The position numbers were made by a program, and so were the translations under genes. Below are positions 11,540-57,500 of a stretch of DNA of 64,000 nt, piece by piece; within the stretch, counting starts at the first letter, position 1; every line of letters begins with the position of its first letter. The notes under the pieces are model-generated. The model saw only the letters and a program-made list of their open reading frames with translations. It ran no database searches and had not been told where the DNA came from. Location of the stretch: positions 21,243,912 through 21,307,911 of the forward strand of contig NC_054538.1 of assembly GCF_017654505.1 (NCBI RefSeq), read 5' to 3'. The DNA comes from Polyodon spathula (taxonomy: Eukaryota; Chordata; Actinopteri; Acipenseriformes; Polyodontidae).

Positions 11540-13464
11540 CCACACTCATTTGAAGTATTTTATTGTGAATCCTTAAACTCTACAAGTGATCTTATAATTA
11601 CTATACAAAAAAAAAAAAAAAAAAAGCACCAAAAAAACAAACTACATTTGTAGAAACACATGATATTTAAGGTCTACACTGCTCCAAACAATTAATGATA
11701 TTAATGGATGGGCACATTAGAAGACACAAATCCACAAGTGTAATTTTAAAATGTCTAGAGGGATTTAGTAACTGAAAATATACATTTATGGATATCCTTT
11801 AATAACTCGGAGCAGGAAATAAACCTGTATTGCAGTGAAACTATCAAAGTAATATTAACTTTTGCTACAATAATCCATGGAATGTATTGCTTGTTAAAAG
11901 ACTGGATACCGTTACGACGCAAGGTTTTCACTGAAGAGGACCAACAGCTTTCATTTAAAGGCAAAATCTGACACCTATTGCAAGATCTCCACTATGTGCC
12001 AGCTGCAGTTAAATATATTGTCCTGCATAACTGCACTTGGAGGTGGTATCAATAGAGGTATTTCAGGGGCTGGTAGGCTGATTTGTCAGTTTTTATTAAA
12101 TGCTGTCAGCAGGAGGATTTTCATAAATGCAGTCAATGCAATGTTTATTTCCAAAGACACACAATGTTTAAGAAGTTCAATTTTAGTTTTCCCAGAGTTA
12201 CTTCTGACTCTGCACATGCTCAGTAAGTTTTAGTGTTGTACTGCAGGGATAGCAAGAATTCCACAGCAGTATGAGCCGTTCTAGATTTCACTGTTCCATG
12301 ATTTCATAGGGCCCACCCAAGATATTTGTGTCTATTGCTCACCTATTTAAGCTCAACTGAGACAAACTATCTCGGTAAAGCCGAGAATGTCTCCATCCAT
12401 GTAGAGCACTATTAAAAGGTAATACAGAAATTTTAATCTTATAGTGTCGTTTGGCTCATGAAGATATGTACATATATCTTTTATGTTAGTTTTATTGCTG
12501 GATACAGTAACAGCAGTTTGATTAAACAGAATGCACTTTTATTTGGCCTATGACTAATATTCTCTATTGTTTACAACAGCCATTTTTTGGAGAAAACTAG
12601 ACAGAAATCGATGACTTCATCATGATACAGGTTAAAATACATGAACACTCTTAGTTCGAAGCACAGAACATACATTCTGACTGTAGTTAAACCACTTAAC
12701 AAATTCAATCAAATTTCACCTAAAAAGGTACAAGTTAAGCACTTTTTTCGCTTAATAAAATACAATATGGAGCCATTAGTATACTGAAACCCTATCAACC
12801 ATGTTTTTATTGAGAAATAAAACTTCCGTATTTTACTCTTATAAAAAACAAATACTAGAGATAGTATCAATACACCTTTCTTACAGTCCAAATGATTTTG
12901 ACCAGCCAAGGATTGCATTGAAGACATTAAGGTCCACAAACAGCCCTGCTGTTCATTTGTGGCCTGAGATCACAATACCACCATATATAAGCAAGCCTGG
13001 TAAAGTATGTTCTGTATATATAACACTTTGTACGCAAACAAAAATTCCTTAAAAAGCTCTATATTAATCTGAACAATGCTGCAGCGAACAACTGAAATAT
13101 ACATTACTTGATGTCATCAAAATTACAGAGAGGTGTGGTGCTGCCATTTTTCACTAAAAAGCCACCTGTCTTAATCTGCAGTAAAAGGTCTTGTTAAATC
13201 CTGCCCCTTTTTTTTTTTTACCTCGCACCACAGCAGCAACAGTATCAATCTCTGGAACAGACCGTCACATCATAAAAAAAGCAATAGCATTGTTCCTTCA
13301 TTTAGTAGTGTTTTCTTCATATGAGCGGCTTTCTTCATTGTTTAAGACTTTTGGACCATATATAGTTTATTTTTTAGTTTCAGCTGCCGTGTCACTGCTA
13401 CTGTTTACGTATATAGTGTAGACTCAGGCAGATAAAAAGGGTTTGAGGGTTTACTCCAGAATCT
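11540..13464 (-). other. tp53bp2: Inferred 3' UTR of tp53bp2
   Basis: About 1.9 kb of AT-rich sequence lies downstream of the tp53bp2 stop on the minus strand. A minus-strand AATAAA (11559-11564) is a good candidate distal polyadenylation signal; another lies near 12808 and could give a shorter transcript. The extent is inferred from these signals only. Confidence 0.45.
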
Positions 13465-48076
<34,612 letters not shown>

Positions 48077-48547
48077 TTAAACTTTCAGTTATCAGAATAT
48101 ATATAATGCTGTAATTTTTAATTACACTATTGTACAATGATAAATACGTTTTGTTTTTTAATCCTTCAGTTTTTTTTTTTATTTTCCTTTGTATTTATTT
48201 TTATTCCTTCTGTACAGAATCTATTTTCTTGTTCTTCGGTAGAAACCTGTTGCAGTGGTACGGCGAGGCCTGATCCTTTTACACCTCTTTATCCAAAGAA
48301 AGTTTCCTGTCCCGTGTTTTCTTTTTTGAAAATAAACTCCTGCATGCGACGCGCACCCTCTTTTCGATGGACCGGTTGTAGTGTATATGATGAATGCCTT
48401 CACTGTCCACAACGATGTACGGAAATTAAACGTTTTGGGCTGTTTTATTTAAAAACAAAAACAGGCAGATGGTAGCCATGAAAGCTCAATATAGACTGCT
48501 TCAGTTCTCCCCCTGGCTGTACCAACAATCGCCAACCCAGCCCGTCG

Positions 48548-48555
48548 TGACGTCG
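48548..48555 (-). promoter_or_regulatory. CRE-like site TGACGTCG
   Basis: One base differs from the palindromic CREB/ATF site TGACGTCA. It lies about 470 bp upstream of the tp53bp2 start codon in the most CpG-rich part of the intergenic region. Functional use is inferred only. Confidence 0.3.
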
Positions 48556-49010
48556 TGAAAGGAAACTCATCCCACTGGAATCCACTGCAGCTTCTCCCCG
48601 GCCCCAGACTCTCCTTAACCCGACGTCTGGTCTTCAGAGACACAACAGAGTCCCGGTGGAACCGGCTGAGAAGGGATTTGCATGCTCGAGTCACGCCCTG
48701 CCTGTGAAAGACCTCGAGGAAGACGAGAAACGCCTTTAATTTAAACAGCAGTGTTTGTTTTCTTGATATGTTTGTTTATATAACAATCCATAGGAAGACC
48801 GGGCCTCGTGAGAAAGCAACTTATCTCACACCAACAGCAGTTATTGTTAATTAAATTAGAAAAATTTCAACCCCGTTATGAAATTAGCAAAACAATAGTA
48901 AAAAAAAAAAAAAAAAAAAAAACTCTACCCATACACGATTCACACGTAGGCCTATTATATCAGGATGTGGTTAAAAAAATAAAAAGCCCTTTTTATTTGA
49001 TTTCGGATAC

Positions 49011-49012
<2 letters not shown>

Positions 49013-49078
<66 letters not shown>
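49013..49078. repeat. (TA)n microsatellite
   Basis: A TA tract of about 66 bases in the tp53bp2-xpo5 intergenic region. Confidence 0.95.
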
Positions 49079-49081
<3 letters not shown>

Positions 49082-49129
49082 TGGTTTTTGTTTATACATT
49101 TCTCCAGACAGGTGCAGTCATTTCCAGAG

Positions 49130-49350
49130 ATATAAAGGTCTCTATATTATGCTTAGATTATTATTATTATTGAATAATAATAATATAATAATAATAATAA
49201 TAACAAATTAAAGAAGTTTGTTTTTATTCCTGCACACAGATCTACATAGATAAATGCCACGGGTCACAGTGACCCGAAACATCTAATTTGTATACATGAC
49301 CTGTTCTAAAAAAAACATAAACATCTCAAAGGTTCTGTTTTCTGTGGAAT
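49130..49350 (-). mobile_element. Truncated copy of the 55.5-kb TTAA element
   Basis: CACGGGTCACAGTGACCCG and the neighbouring text (TCTACATAGATAAATGCCA, GCACACAGATCTACATAG) are the reverse complement of 55620-55760 within the element at 55470-56083. Both ends are missing. The TAA-rich stretch at 49157-49205 lies within it. Confidence 0.7.
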
Positions 49351-50759
49351 ATAGGAAACTTAGGAAAAGTCATACAATAGTATATAGAACATGAAAAGAA
49401 AAATAGCATTTAAGTGAAACCTAATAGGAGGGGTTAAACTCAGAAATGTGGAAATGTTCAAACAAAAATCTACTGTATTCTGTATGCTAAGTGTGGCATG
49501 AGATCATACCATTGGCTTGCATTCAAAGTTTTACTGTCAACTCTTGACATATTACCAAACATACAAGACATACCATTCATAAAAACCAAAAACAGGTTCT
49601 TCAGCTAATGTTCCTTATAGAATTGATTCAAATGTGGCTATCAGTGATATATAATATGGCAACATACGTCTGATTCTAAGACAGGATTAATCACCACCGG
49701 TTCCCCTGTAGTGCAAGGAAGCATTTTTGTTATACTGAAAAGATTGTACTGGGAGAGCAGCTGATGTTTTTAAACAGGTACAAATAAGATAAGTGCTAGT
49801 GGTGCTTTGTGAAACTGGGCTTCAGAATAGAAGCTGTTCATTTTGTCAAATGGTGATACGCAACACATATGATCATACCTCTGTTGTGTCAAAACTAAGT
49901 TATTAGCTAATATTATTTTACTTGGAACCAAACAAAATGGATTTGAAGTCAGGGCTCCACTTGGGGTAAGGCTAGTGTAAGAACCTATCAAATGATCATT
50001 TATATTCTCTTCTGGGAGCTCCAAAAATGCAATTACTGTATTAATCATGTTCATTTTTGTAAGAGCTTGTTACATATCAATCTCTTTTCTGTGGATTATA
50101 AGATGACTCCCTGGGCACTGCCTGTGTTGATTAATTGCTATTGCGAAATATCCTAAAGAAAAAAGTTTGTAGTAAAGTAATAATGCTGAAAGAAGAAAAT
50201 AGTTTTGCTTGAACAGACAGACAATACAGTGAGACTTTTCAGTTAGTCATAGCTTTGCAGTGTCTGAAGGCTTTCTGTTTACTGGTTCAACAAAAGCTCT
50301 TTTTACTGCCCAGATGCCTAAGTCTTCTTTTCATCCAGTGTGCATTCTAGAAGGGATATGACACATCTGCCTAAAGAGAGAGATGTTTGATGTCACTATG
50401 GAAACAGTTTGAATCCTATCAGGTGCCAAAAGGAAACACAAAGCAACTTGACACTTTGAAGAGCAGTTTTGTTTGGAGAACCAATTCTCTGGGTCATTAG
50501 AAAGGGAACCTGGGACGAAAGCCAGGGGTCTCTGTTCAAGACCCCCTTGGTAGTGATTGTTTTTTAAAAGTCGTTCTCTGATCAAAATAAGCCTAACGGA
50601 AAGTTTAACTGGTCTTTTTTTGCTATGCTATCTTAATCTTTGGCCAAGTTGTAAATAATCGTCTAACATCGGGAAGTCATTTGACACAAGGGGTTTCAAC
50701 TCATTAACACAGCTCACATTTTTAGGTATTTTTTTATTGGTTACATACTTCAGTATACC

Positions 50760-51110
50760 TTTTGAGCTCTTATTTGTTGGACTAGAAAATGTCATATCTT
50801 ATGAACCCTCATCTGAATTAAATAAAACTTTGAATGGGCATCTCCTATTCCACATTCGTGTAATGTGTTATGTATCTCACCTACAGTGACATCATGATTG
50901 GTAGAGATATTGATGGTTCTATCTTGAGAACTGCTGGCCCACTTTTAATTCAACTTTGTTACAAACATTATTCCCTAAACTGAGGCTATAAGTCACGACG
51001 ATCTAGGGAATTAACTGATTAGTTTCAATTGATGGCTATATCTTGGCAACCACTTATCTAATTTTGATGAAACAATTCCAATCCATTGGCTTCTCGGGCC
51101 ATTAAGCAGG
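50760..51110. repeat. Diverged tandem units (ATATCTTGRRAACC type)
   Basis: Three loosely related units begin near 50790 (CATATCTTATGAACCC), 50916 (TCTATCTTGAGAACTGC) and 51037 (CTATATCTTGGCAACCAC), each followed by TTTTGAT or TTTTAAT text. A fourth relative, CTATACCTTGACAACCGC, lies near 52731 in xpo5 intron 2. The class is unknown. Confidence 0.45.
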
Positions 51111-51242
51111 AGTGTCTGCCACCTCTGTACACTTATTTACATTGATACACGATGTAATATCAGCAAAACCAAACAAACTTGAACAAACAAAACCTAGCGG
51201 CAGCTAAAATGACAGGGGAGTGGTTAAAAAAAAAAAAAAAAA

Positions 51243-51261
51243 ACTTCAATTCCCAGCATCC
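51243..51261 (+). promoter_or_regulatory. ZNF143/SBS-like promoter motif
   Basis: ACTTCAATTCCCAGCATCC closely follows the ZNF143 (Staf) binding consensus ACTACAATTCCCAGCATGC, as I recall it. The motif is typical of CpG promoters near the transcription start. It lies about 200 bp upstream of the xpo5 start codon. The site is seen; binding is inferred. Confidence 0.6.
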
Positions 51262-51444
51262 AAAGCGCATCCTTTTGCTTGATGCACACGCTGTGTCGTC
51301 TTACGGCCTTGCACGTTGTGTGTATAGAGTTGGAAAAGCGGAGCGTTTCGGTTGTAGTGCAGTGGCGTTGTAGATTTTTATTTACCCAAATCGGTACCTT
51401 GTACTTTGTTTTCTTAACTATTTTTTAAATTAAAAGTCAAAATC

Positions 51445-51546
51445 ATGTCGGAACAGGTGAACGCGCTTTGTGAACAGCTGATAAAGGCAGTGAATGTAAT
51501 GATGGATACGGAATCAAGTCAACGATACCGACTGGAGGCCCTAAAG
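51445..51546 (+). CDS. xpo5: xpo5 first coding exon
   Basis: It encodes 34 residues from MSEQVNALCEQL to YRLEALK and ends at a GTAATG donor. This ATG was chosen because the following text aligns with the exportin-5 N-terminus. Confidence 0.95.
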
Positions 51547-54500
51547 GTAATGGTTTTAGAGTGCAATACAGACAGGTTGATTAAACGGACCGCTATATAA
51601 ATTATAGACGGCTATATTATTCATTTGTGGGGAATGTGCGTCTTGTAAGTATTATTGTAATGCCATTGAAGTATAGTTGAACTAGTCTTTTTTCATTCAT
51701 TCACTGTGAAATGGACGTTTTGTTCTTCGTGCGCCAACAGTCGGCTGCTGTATTTTCGTGTTAGCGTCGTTATCCTAGCTATTCCGAGGTCGTCCCTCTT
51801 GTTGCAACTTCGTCAGATCATGTTAATTTCTGCTTGGCCTCTTATAGCACTGGTGCCCCCCAGATTAAATGAGATGTTAGCTAATGTTTTATTCTGTAAG
51901 GTATTAAATACATAGCATAAGTAGTTTTTTTTTTTTTTTTTTTTAATTACGTTTAAAATAAAACATGTATCGTAAAGTTAGCATTCTACTGCGTGTTTAT
52001 AAGTCACACCCAGGGGTCGTGTATGTACTGTACTTGCAGTAACTCGTCTGTTCAATTAGCGTTGTGACAGTTTCACACATTGTACTAAATAACTAAAATA
52101 TTACGTAAAACCACACCCACATATTTGAATTTAAACTATATAGATTTTTTTAAATTCTTTCTCATGATTGCTTTTAGTTTTGTGAAGAATTCAAGGAGAA
52201 GTGTCCGATTTGTGTCCCCTGTGGACTTAAACTAGCAGAGAAGACCCAGCCACCAATTATCAGACATTTTGGTCTTCAGATACTGGAACACTGTGTCAAG
52301 TAAGTCAACAGGAATGGAAATAAAACTGCCATTGCATAGCAGTTTGATCAGACACCTGAGCTTGTTGCCTATACACTGTGCCCAATCAAGCTCGAAGTAA
52401 AACCTGGAAAGCAGTAGAAGCCCTGGTAAAGTTTCCTTTTTCTTAGGTGGGATCAATGCATTATGGACCTTATTATATGAACCTTTTTCTGCATTGTAGA
52501 ACCTAAAAGTGCTGCAGATGTCTGCTAGCTTGTTCCATGAGCCTAGAGGTGTACCTGTGCTGGACCTGCGGGCACAAAGTCAAAAAACTAAAGTGAATAA
52601 ACTAAGTCTCTTGAGCACAGACCACAGCTCTGTGTTTGCTTGCAGCTGATGTTGCCACTTTATGATTTACAATGCAAGCTGGGTAACTTGCTGCAGACCA
52701 TTGCTTTTTTGTGTACTTATACTGGAAAGCTATACCTTGACAACCGCTCAACCAGTTGTGATAAAACTGTTTATGGGCGTTTGTAGCCCTTGAGTTTTAG
52801 ATACCCTGCATCCCTGGAAGCGCTTCCTATGGTTGCTGTCTACCATTTCCATATTTGTGAGTAGATTTATGCATTCTATGCCCGTTGCTACTTGTAATAG
52901 TTTTGCAAGTGGCACTAGTGTGGACTGAATGATGTAACTTTTCCATTTTTTTTCTTTTTTAAACATTAGATTCCGCTGGAACAATATGCCACAGCGGGAA
53001 AAAGTAAATTTGAAAAACAATGTGATGGGATTAATATCAAATGTAAGTCACTTGCTTAAAATATCTCTTTTTTTTACATATCAAAAAGGGTGCTCTTTTA
53101 ATGTGGACTTTCAGTAACCTTATAATGATCAAAAATAGTCTATAAAGCATGACTTTGCTTTTGCCTTTGTTTTACATCTCATGCACCGTTTCCAGGGCAT
53201 TCGTCCCATTCTGGAAGAGGAGAGTCATATCAAGGATGTTCTGTCCCGAATTGTGGTGGAGATGATCAAGAGAGAGTGGCCGCAGCACTGGCCTGACATG
53301 CTGAAGGAACTCGAGTCTCTCACAAAGCAGGGGGTAAGTGACACTGTCCACTCCTGCAGTTCCACATTCAGAGATCCAGCATGCATCCAACAGCTTTCAG
53401 CTTTTACCTCAGGAGCAAAGGTGTGAGTGTCATGTGGCATGTGTATTATCGTCTATTTCTGATCTGTCCAGTCTTCACACGCCATCTGGAAACAGTGACA
53501 GTTTACTCCAGTTAGTTTAGCATCAAAATTCAGGGACGGGGCAAGTAAATGACAGTAACACGAGAAATGTTTCCTCCTCCAGGAAGCGCAGACGGAGCTG
53601 GTGATGTTCATTCTGCTGCGGCTGGCAGAGGATGTAGTGACCTTCCAGACCCTCCCCACCCAACGCCGGCGCGATATCCAGCAGACCCTCACCCAGAACA
53701 TGGAGAACATCTTCAACTTCCTGCTTAACATTCTGCAGCAGAACGTCAACAAGTACCGCAAAATGGTTAGCAGCTTGCACTTAAAACGTAATAATTAGTC
53801 ACGCTGGACTTTCTGGGCATGATTTTTTTTCTTCTTCTCTCCTGTATTACCATCAAGGGGACAATTTGCCTGGAATATGCCCACGTGCAATATAGGTCTA
53901 TATGTAATATAGGTCTCTGTATTTATTCCTGTAAACCTCCTTTCAGATTTCTCTTTCTAAATATTGCCCTGCTCTTTCTGCCTTTCTTTAAACACTATCT
54001 TCCCCACATATACTCTCCTCCATCTCTAGGTCGGGTTATTCTGAAACACAGGGCAGTATAATTCAACACACTCAGTTATCAGATTAAAGTGTGTCAGGAA
54101 TGTAGGTAGAGCGTACTGTGTATGATTAACAGGCTTATGTTTGCAAAAGAGGAAAAATAATTAATTGTTATAATTTAAGAATATTTTAAGTGGTTTTATT
54201 TATTTATTTGTTTTATTTATTTATTTACAGAAAACAGACCCAACACAGGAAATTAAGGTAAGGTCCTGACAGGGTGATGAGTGGTGGGTAGTGAAATGAT
54301 GCACACAACTCCTTCCTGCAATCAGCTTAGTGCCAGCCTTTTTCCAATCACTATCTACCCTGTAGTCAGTCGCAACGGATTTGTTTTGTGTACATGCTGC
54401 TACGCGCTTCCACCAAGATGGCCAGCTTCCAGTTTCAGCTCACCGTTGAGTCGACCAGTCTACAGGGAAGCATATAATCCACCTTGCACAACACCCTTTC

Positions 54501-57500
54501 TGGTCAGGAGGGAGATTTACAGCTTAGACTCTTTCTCTTTTTGTCACAGCTCCTCTGTAGTGAGGACCTTGTACTCTAACACAACTGCTGATACAGTAGG
54601 GCCAAAACCAATATTAATTCAAAAGGCATTGCTGTAACTTTTATATATAGTATTGTTTAGGTTAGGGGTACAAGCCGATATCCACCCCATGACAAGCCCA
54701 CTCTAGGGCCGGGTGAAATCTGTTTGTAACTTATTCAGCACAGTGTACAATCTTTTAAAATAAGAATAATTCAACATTATACATAATCTTATGTCGTTTC
54801 CAGTGAATACAAACTATCATACAAAGAAGTGACACATGGTATTCCATGAAGATCAGATGCTATTATAAATGATCTCTTTTCAAAAGAATATTAACCTTCT
54901 TACTTGGTGTCTACACCTGCATTGTTTGGTTCCTTTGGCTTGGCCTTAATGTAAACTGTCTCTCTTTTTCACAGGCCAAGGCTCACTGCCGTGTTGGGGT
55001 AGCTGCTCTCAATACCCTGGCAGGCTACATTGACTGGGTGGCCCTGGTTCACATCACAAACGATAACTGCCGGCTGCTGGAGATGCTATGTCTCCTGCTG
55101 AGTGAAGCTGAGCTACAGCTGGAAGCAGCAGAGTGCCTGCTCATTGCTGTCAGCAGAAAGGTAAACAGGCGTGCTTTTAAAAAAGAATGGTCATGTTGGT
55201 GGGACAAATTTTCAGTAAATGTGTTCAGTGTCCATCTGCGATTCCGTTGTTGGCCGTTTTAAATCCTTTTTTTTTTTTTCATGTACTCATACTGTGTGTT
55301 TTAATAAACAGGGAAAGCTGGAAGACCGGAAGCCTCTAATGATCTTGTTTGGGGATGTAGCAATGCACTATATTCTCTCTGCTGCACAGTAAGTATTTAT
55401 TTTTCCTGTTAATATTTTTTGAAAGGTCTAATGGTCTGTTCATTTTTGTTCTCGCACCCACAGGTTCATTTAACCCTCCTATTAGGTTTCGGGTCTATTT
55501 GACCCGACTCTAGTTTCCAATTAGCTTAAATGCTATTTTTCTTTTCATTTTCTGTATAATATTTTATGACTTTTCCTCAGTTGGAGTCATGAACTTATAC
55601 ACAGAAAACAGAACCTCTTGAGATGTTTATTTTTTAGAACAGGCCATGTATACAAATAAGATGTTTCGGGTCACTGTGACCCGTGGCATTTATCTATGTA
55701 GATTTGTGTGCAGGAATAAAACAAACTTCTTTAATTTTGTTATTTTATTATTATTATATTTGTATTGTTATCTCTGGAAATTGATATTTATCAACAAAAA
55801 ATACAAGCAATCTATATCCACAAGGCAGAGCCTAATTTTCTCTTGTCAGTATTGCAACAGCATCTCATTGGTAAAGACATTCCAAATTGAGGAGCTCCCA
55901 GGTTGGCAGTCAAACAAGTTTTATCACAGCTCCTGGACTAAAAGAGCAGAAAAGAGTAAAACCTTTGCAAATAAAAACATTTAATCAATTTAAGGCTGTT
56001 TTAAATTAGTTTGAAATTGCATTGGGTCAGTATGACCCAAAACAACAGATGTATCTAAATTCTGAATATAATAGGAGGGTTAAAAAGAATGTATTCTGAG
56101 AGGTGCTAGTTCAAATGGGATGGAACTGGGTGAGAACGTTCCTAATGAAAAGTTCTTAAAGGAGTCAGAATCTATGACAGGTTTGATATACTCCTGGTTT
56201 AGGTTGAAGTTCAGTGAATGCTAAATCTTCAGAAGTTTTTTAGTGAAACTTTGTTTGAATATTTAAGACTGATTTAGTAGGGTCCTGACAGATTGGCTTA
56301 GCTATATATTTTTTAAAAAAAAATTTAGTCAATTGTACCAGCAATGTGTCCATGTAGTCATATATAGTTACTGCCAAAAAAAAAAGCATGTGCTGTCAGT
56401 CCTTCTGTTTATGTCCTTTTAGTAGTGGTTTCATTTTTTGCCTTCATTAATGTTCTAGAAAATCTAAAGCAGTTGATATCTGACTAATGTTTATGGCCTT
56501 CATATATTAGCAATTAATTCAGCTTAACTTTTGAGCTGGTCAGGTTGCGCTGTGTGAAATACGATCTTGGTTATGGAATGGATACCTCAATTCTGTGCTC
56601 AGGGCATGCTGTTTGTTTGAGTGACTCGAGCGCTGTTGTTTTTTTCAGGCCTGCGGATGGAGCAGGACTCACAGAGAGACACTACGTTTTCCTAAAACGG
56701 CTGTGTCAGGTTTTGTGTGCATTGGGCGGTCAGCTGTGTGCACTGCTGGTATGTGTAGGTTGTTAAGGGGTCATTGTCACTAGTTAAGTGAAAGTGTATA
56801 TTTAGGTTATGATTTTCTGTCTAAAAATATTAGTCTAATCACTATAATTTTGTTAGCTTGTCTGTTCCTGTATCGCTAAAGGGTTTATGCATATTCTGTT
56901 TCCATGGCCTTTTAATGCTGTAGACACAGTGTGACCACCAGAAACACTATGTAACACTAGGATCGTGGAGGCTAATTCTTTAGGATATGTCTAACCTGTG
57001 TGGACAGCGCCAGCCAGGCTGTGCAATTAGTTCTTATTAGCACCTCTTGTAAAACTGAAATCAGTCCTGACTGTATGAGATGAACCCAATAACCTAACTG
57101 TAATCTGTTACTCGGTCCTGTAAACATTCTAAAATAATGTGATTGGAACATACTTGCATGTCTTAATATTAGAACACAAAAACTCCACCATACAGCTAAA
57201 TTGTGTAAAACTTGTCAGTAATATGCAAAACTTGTCAGTTCCTAGTAAGTGGTGTTTGTGAAGCAGAAACCTGGTTAGGTGATGTTAGAAAGATATTTCC
57301 ACTCCCAGCTGCAGGTGCATCGAAAGCAAACTCTTAAGTAATATTTCTCTCTACTCAGGCATCTGATGTTGATGTTGAAACCCCAGCCAACTTGGGCAAA
57401 TACTTGGAAGCCTTCCTTGCGTTTACCACTCACCCAAGCCAGGTGAGACCAAGCAAAACACTTGAACTTGCTCCTTGGGGTCTGGGTCTGGGACACAGTA

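Larger units (their letters stand above)
48077..51444. promoter_or_regulatory. Head-to-head tp53bp2 / xpo5 intergenic region
   Basis: This 3.4-kb region must hold the promoters of both genes. A more GC-rich block at 48230-48720 with several CpGs includes a CRE-like TGACGTCG (48548-48555) and may hold the tp53bp2 start. The xpo5 side is at 51240-51370. Between them lie a (TA)n tract (49013-49078), a partial TTAA-type element (about 49150-49350) and old repeats (50760-51110). Transcription starts are not determinable from sequence. Confidence 0.5.

Noticed and set aside
56941..56956. Isolated CACTATGTAACAC match to the foldback end
   Set aside because: Only the first 13 or so bases match and the following text differs. 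It could be a tiny remnant or chance.
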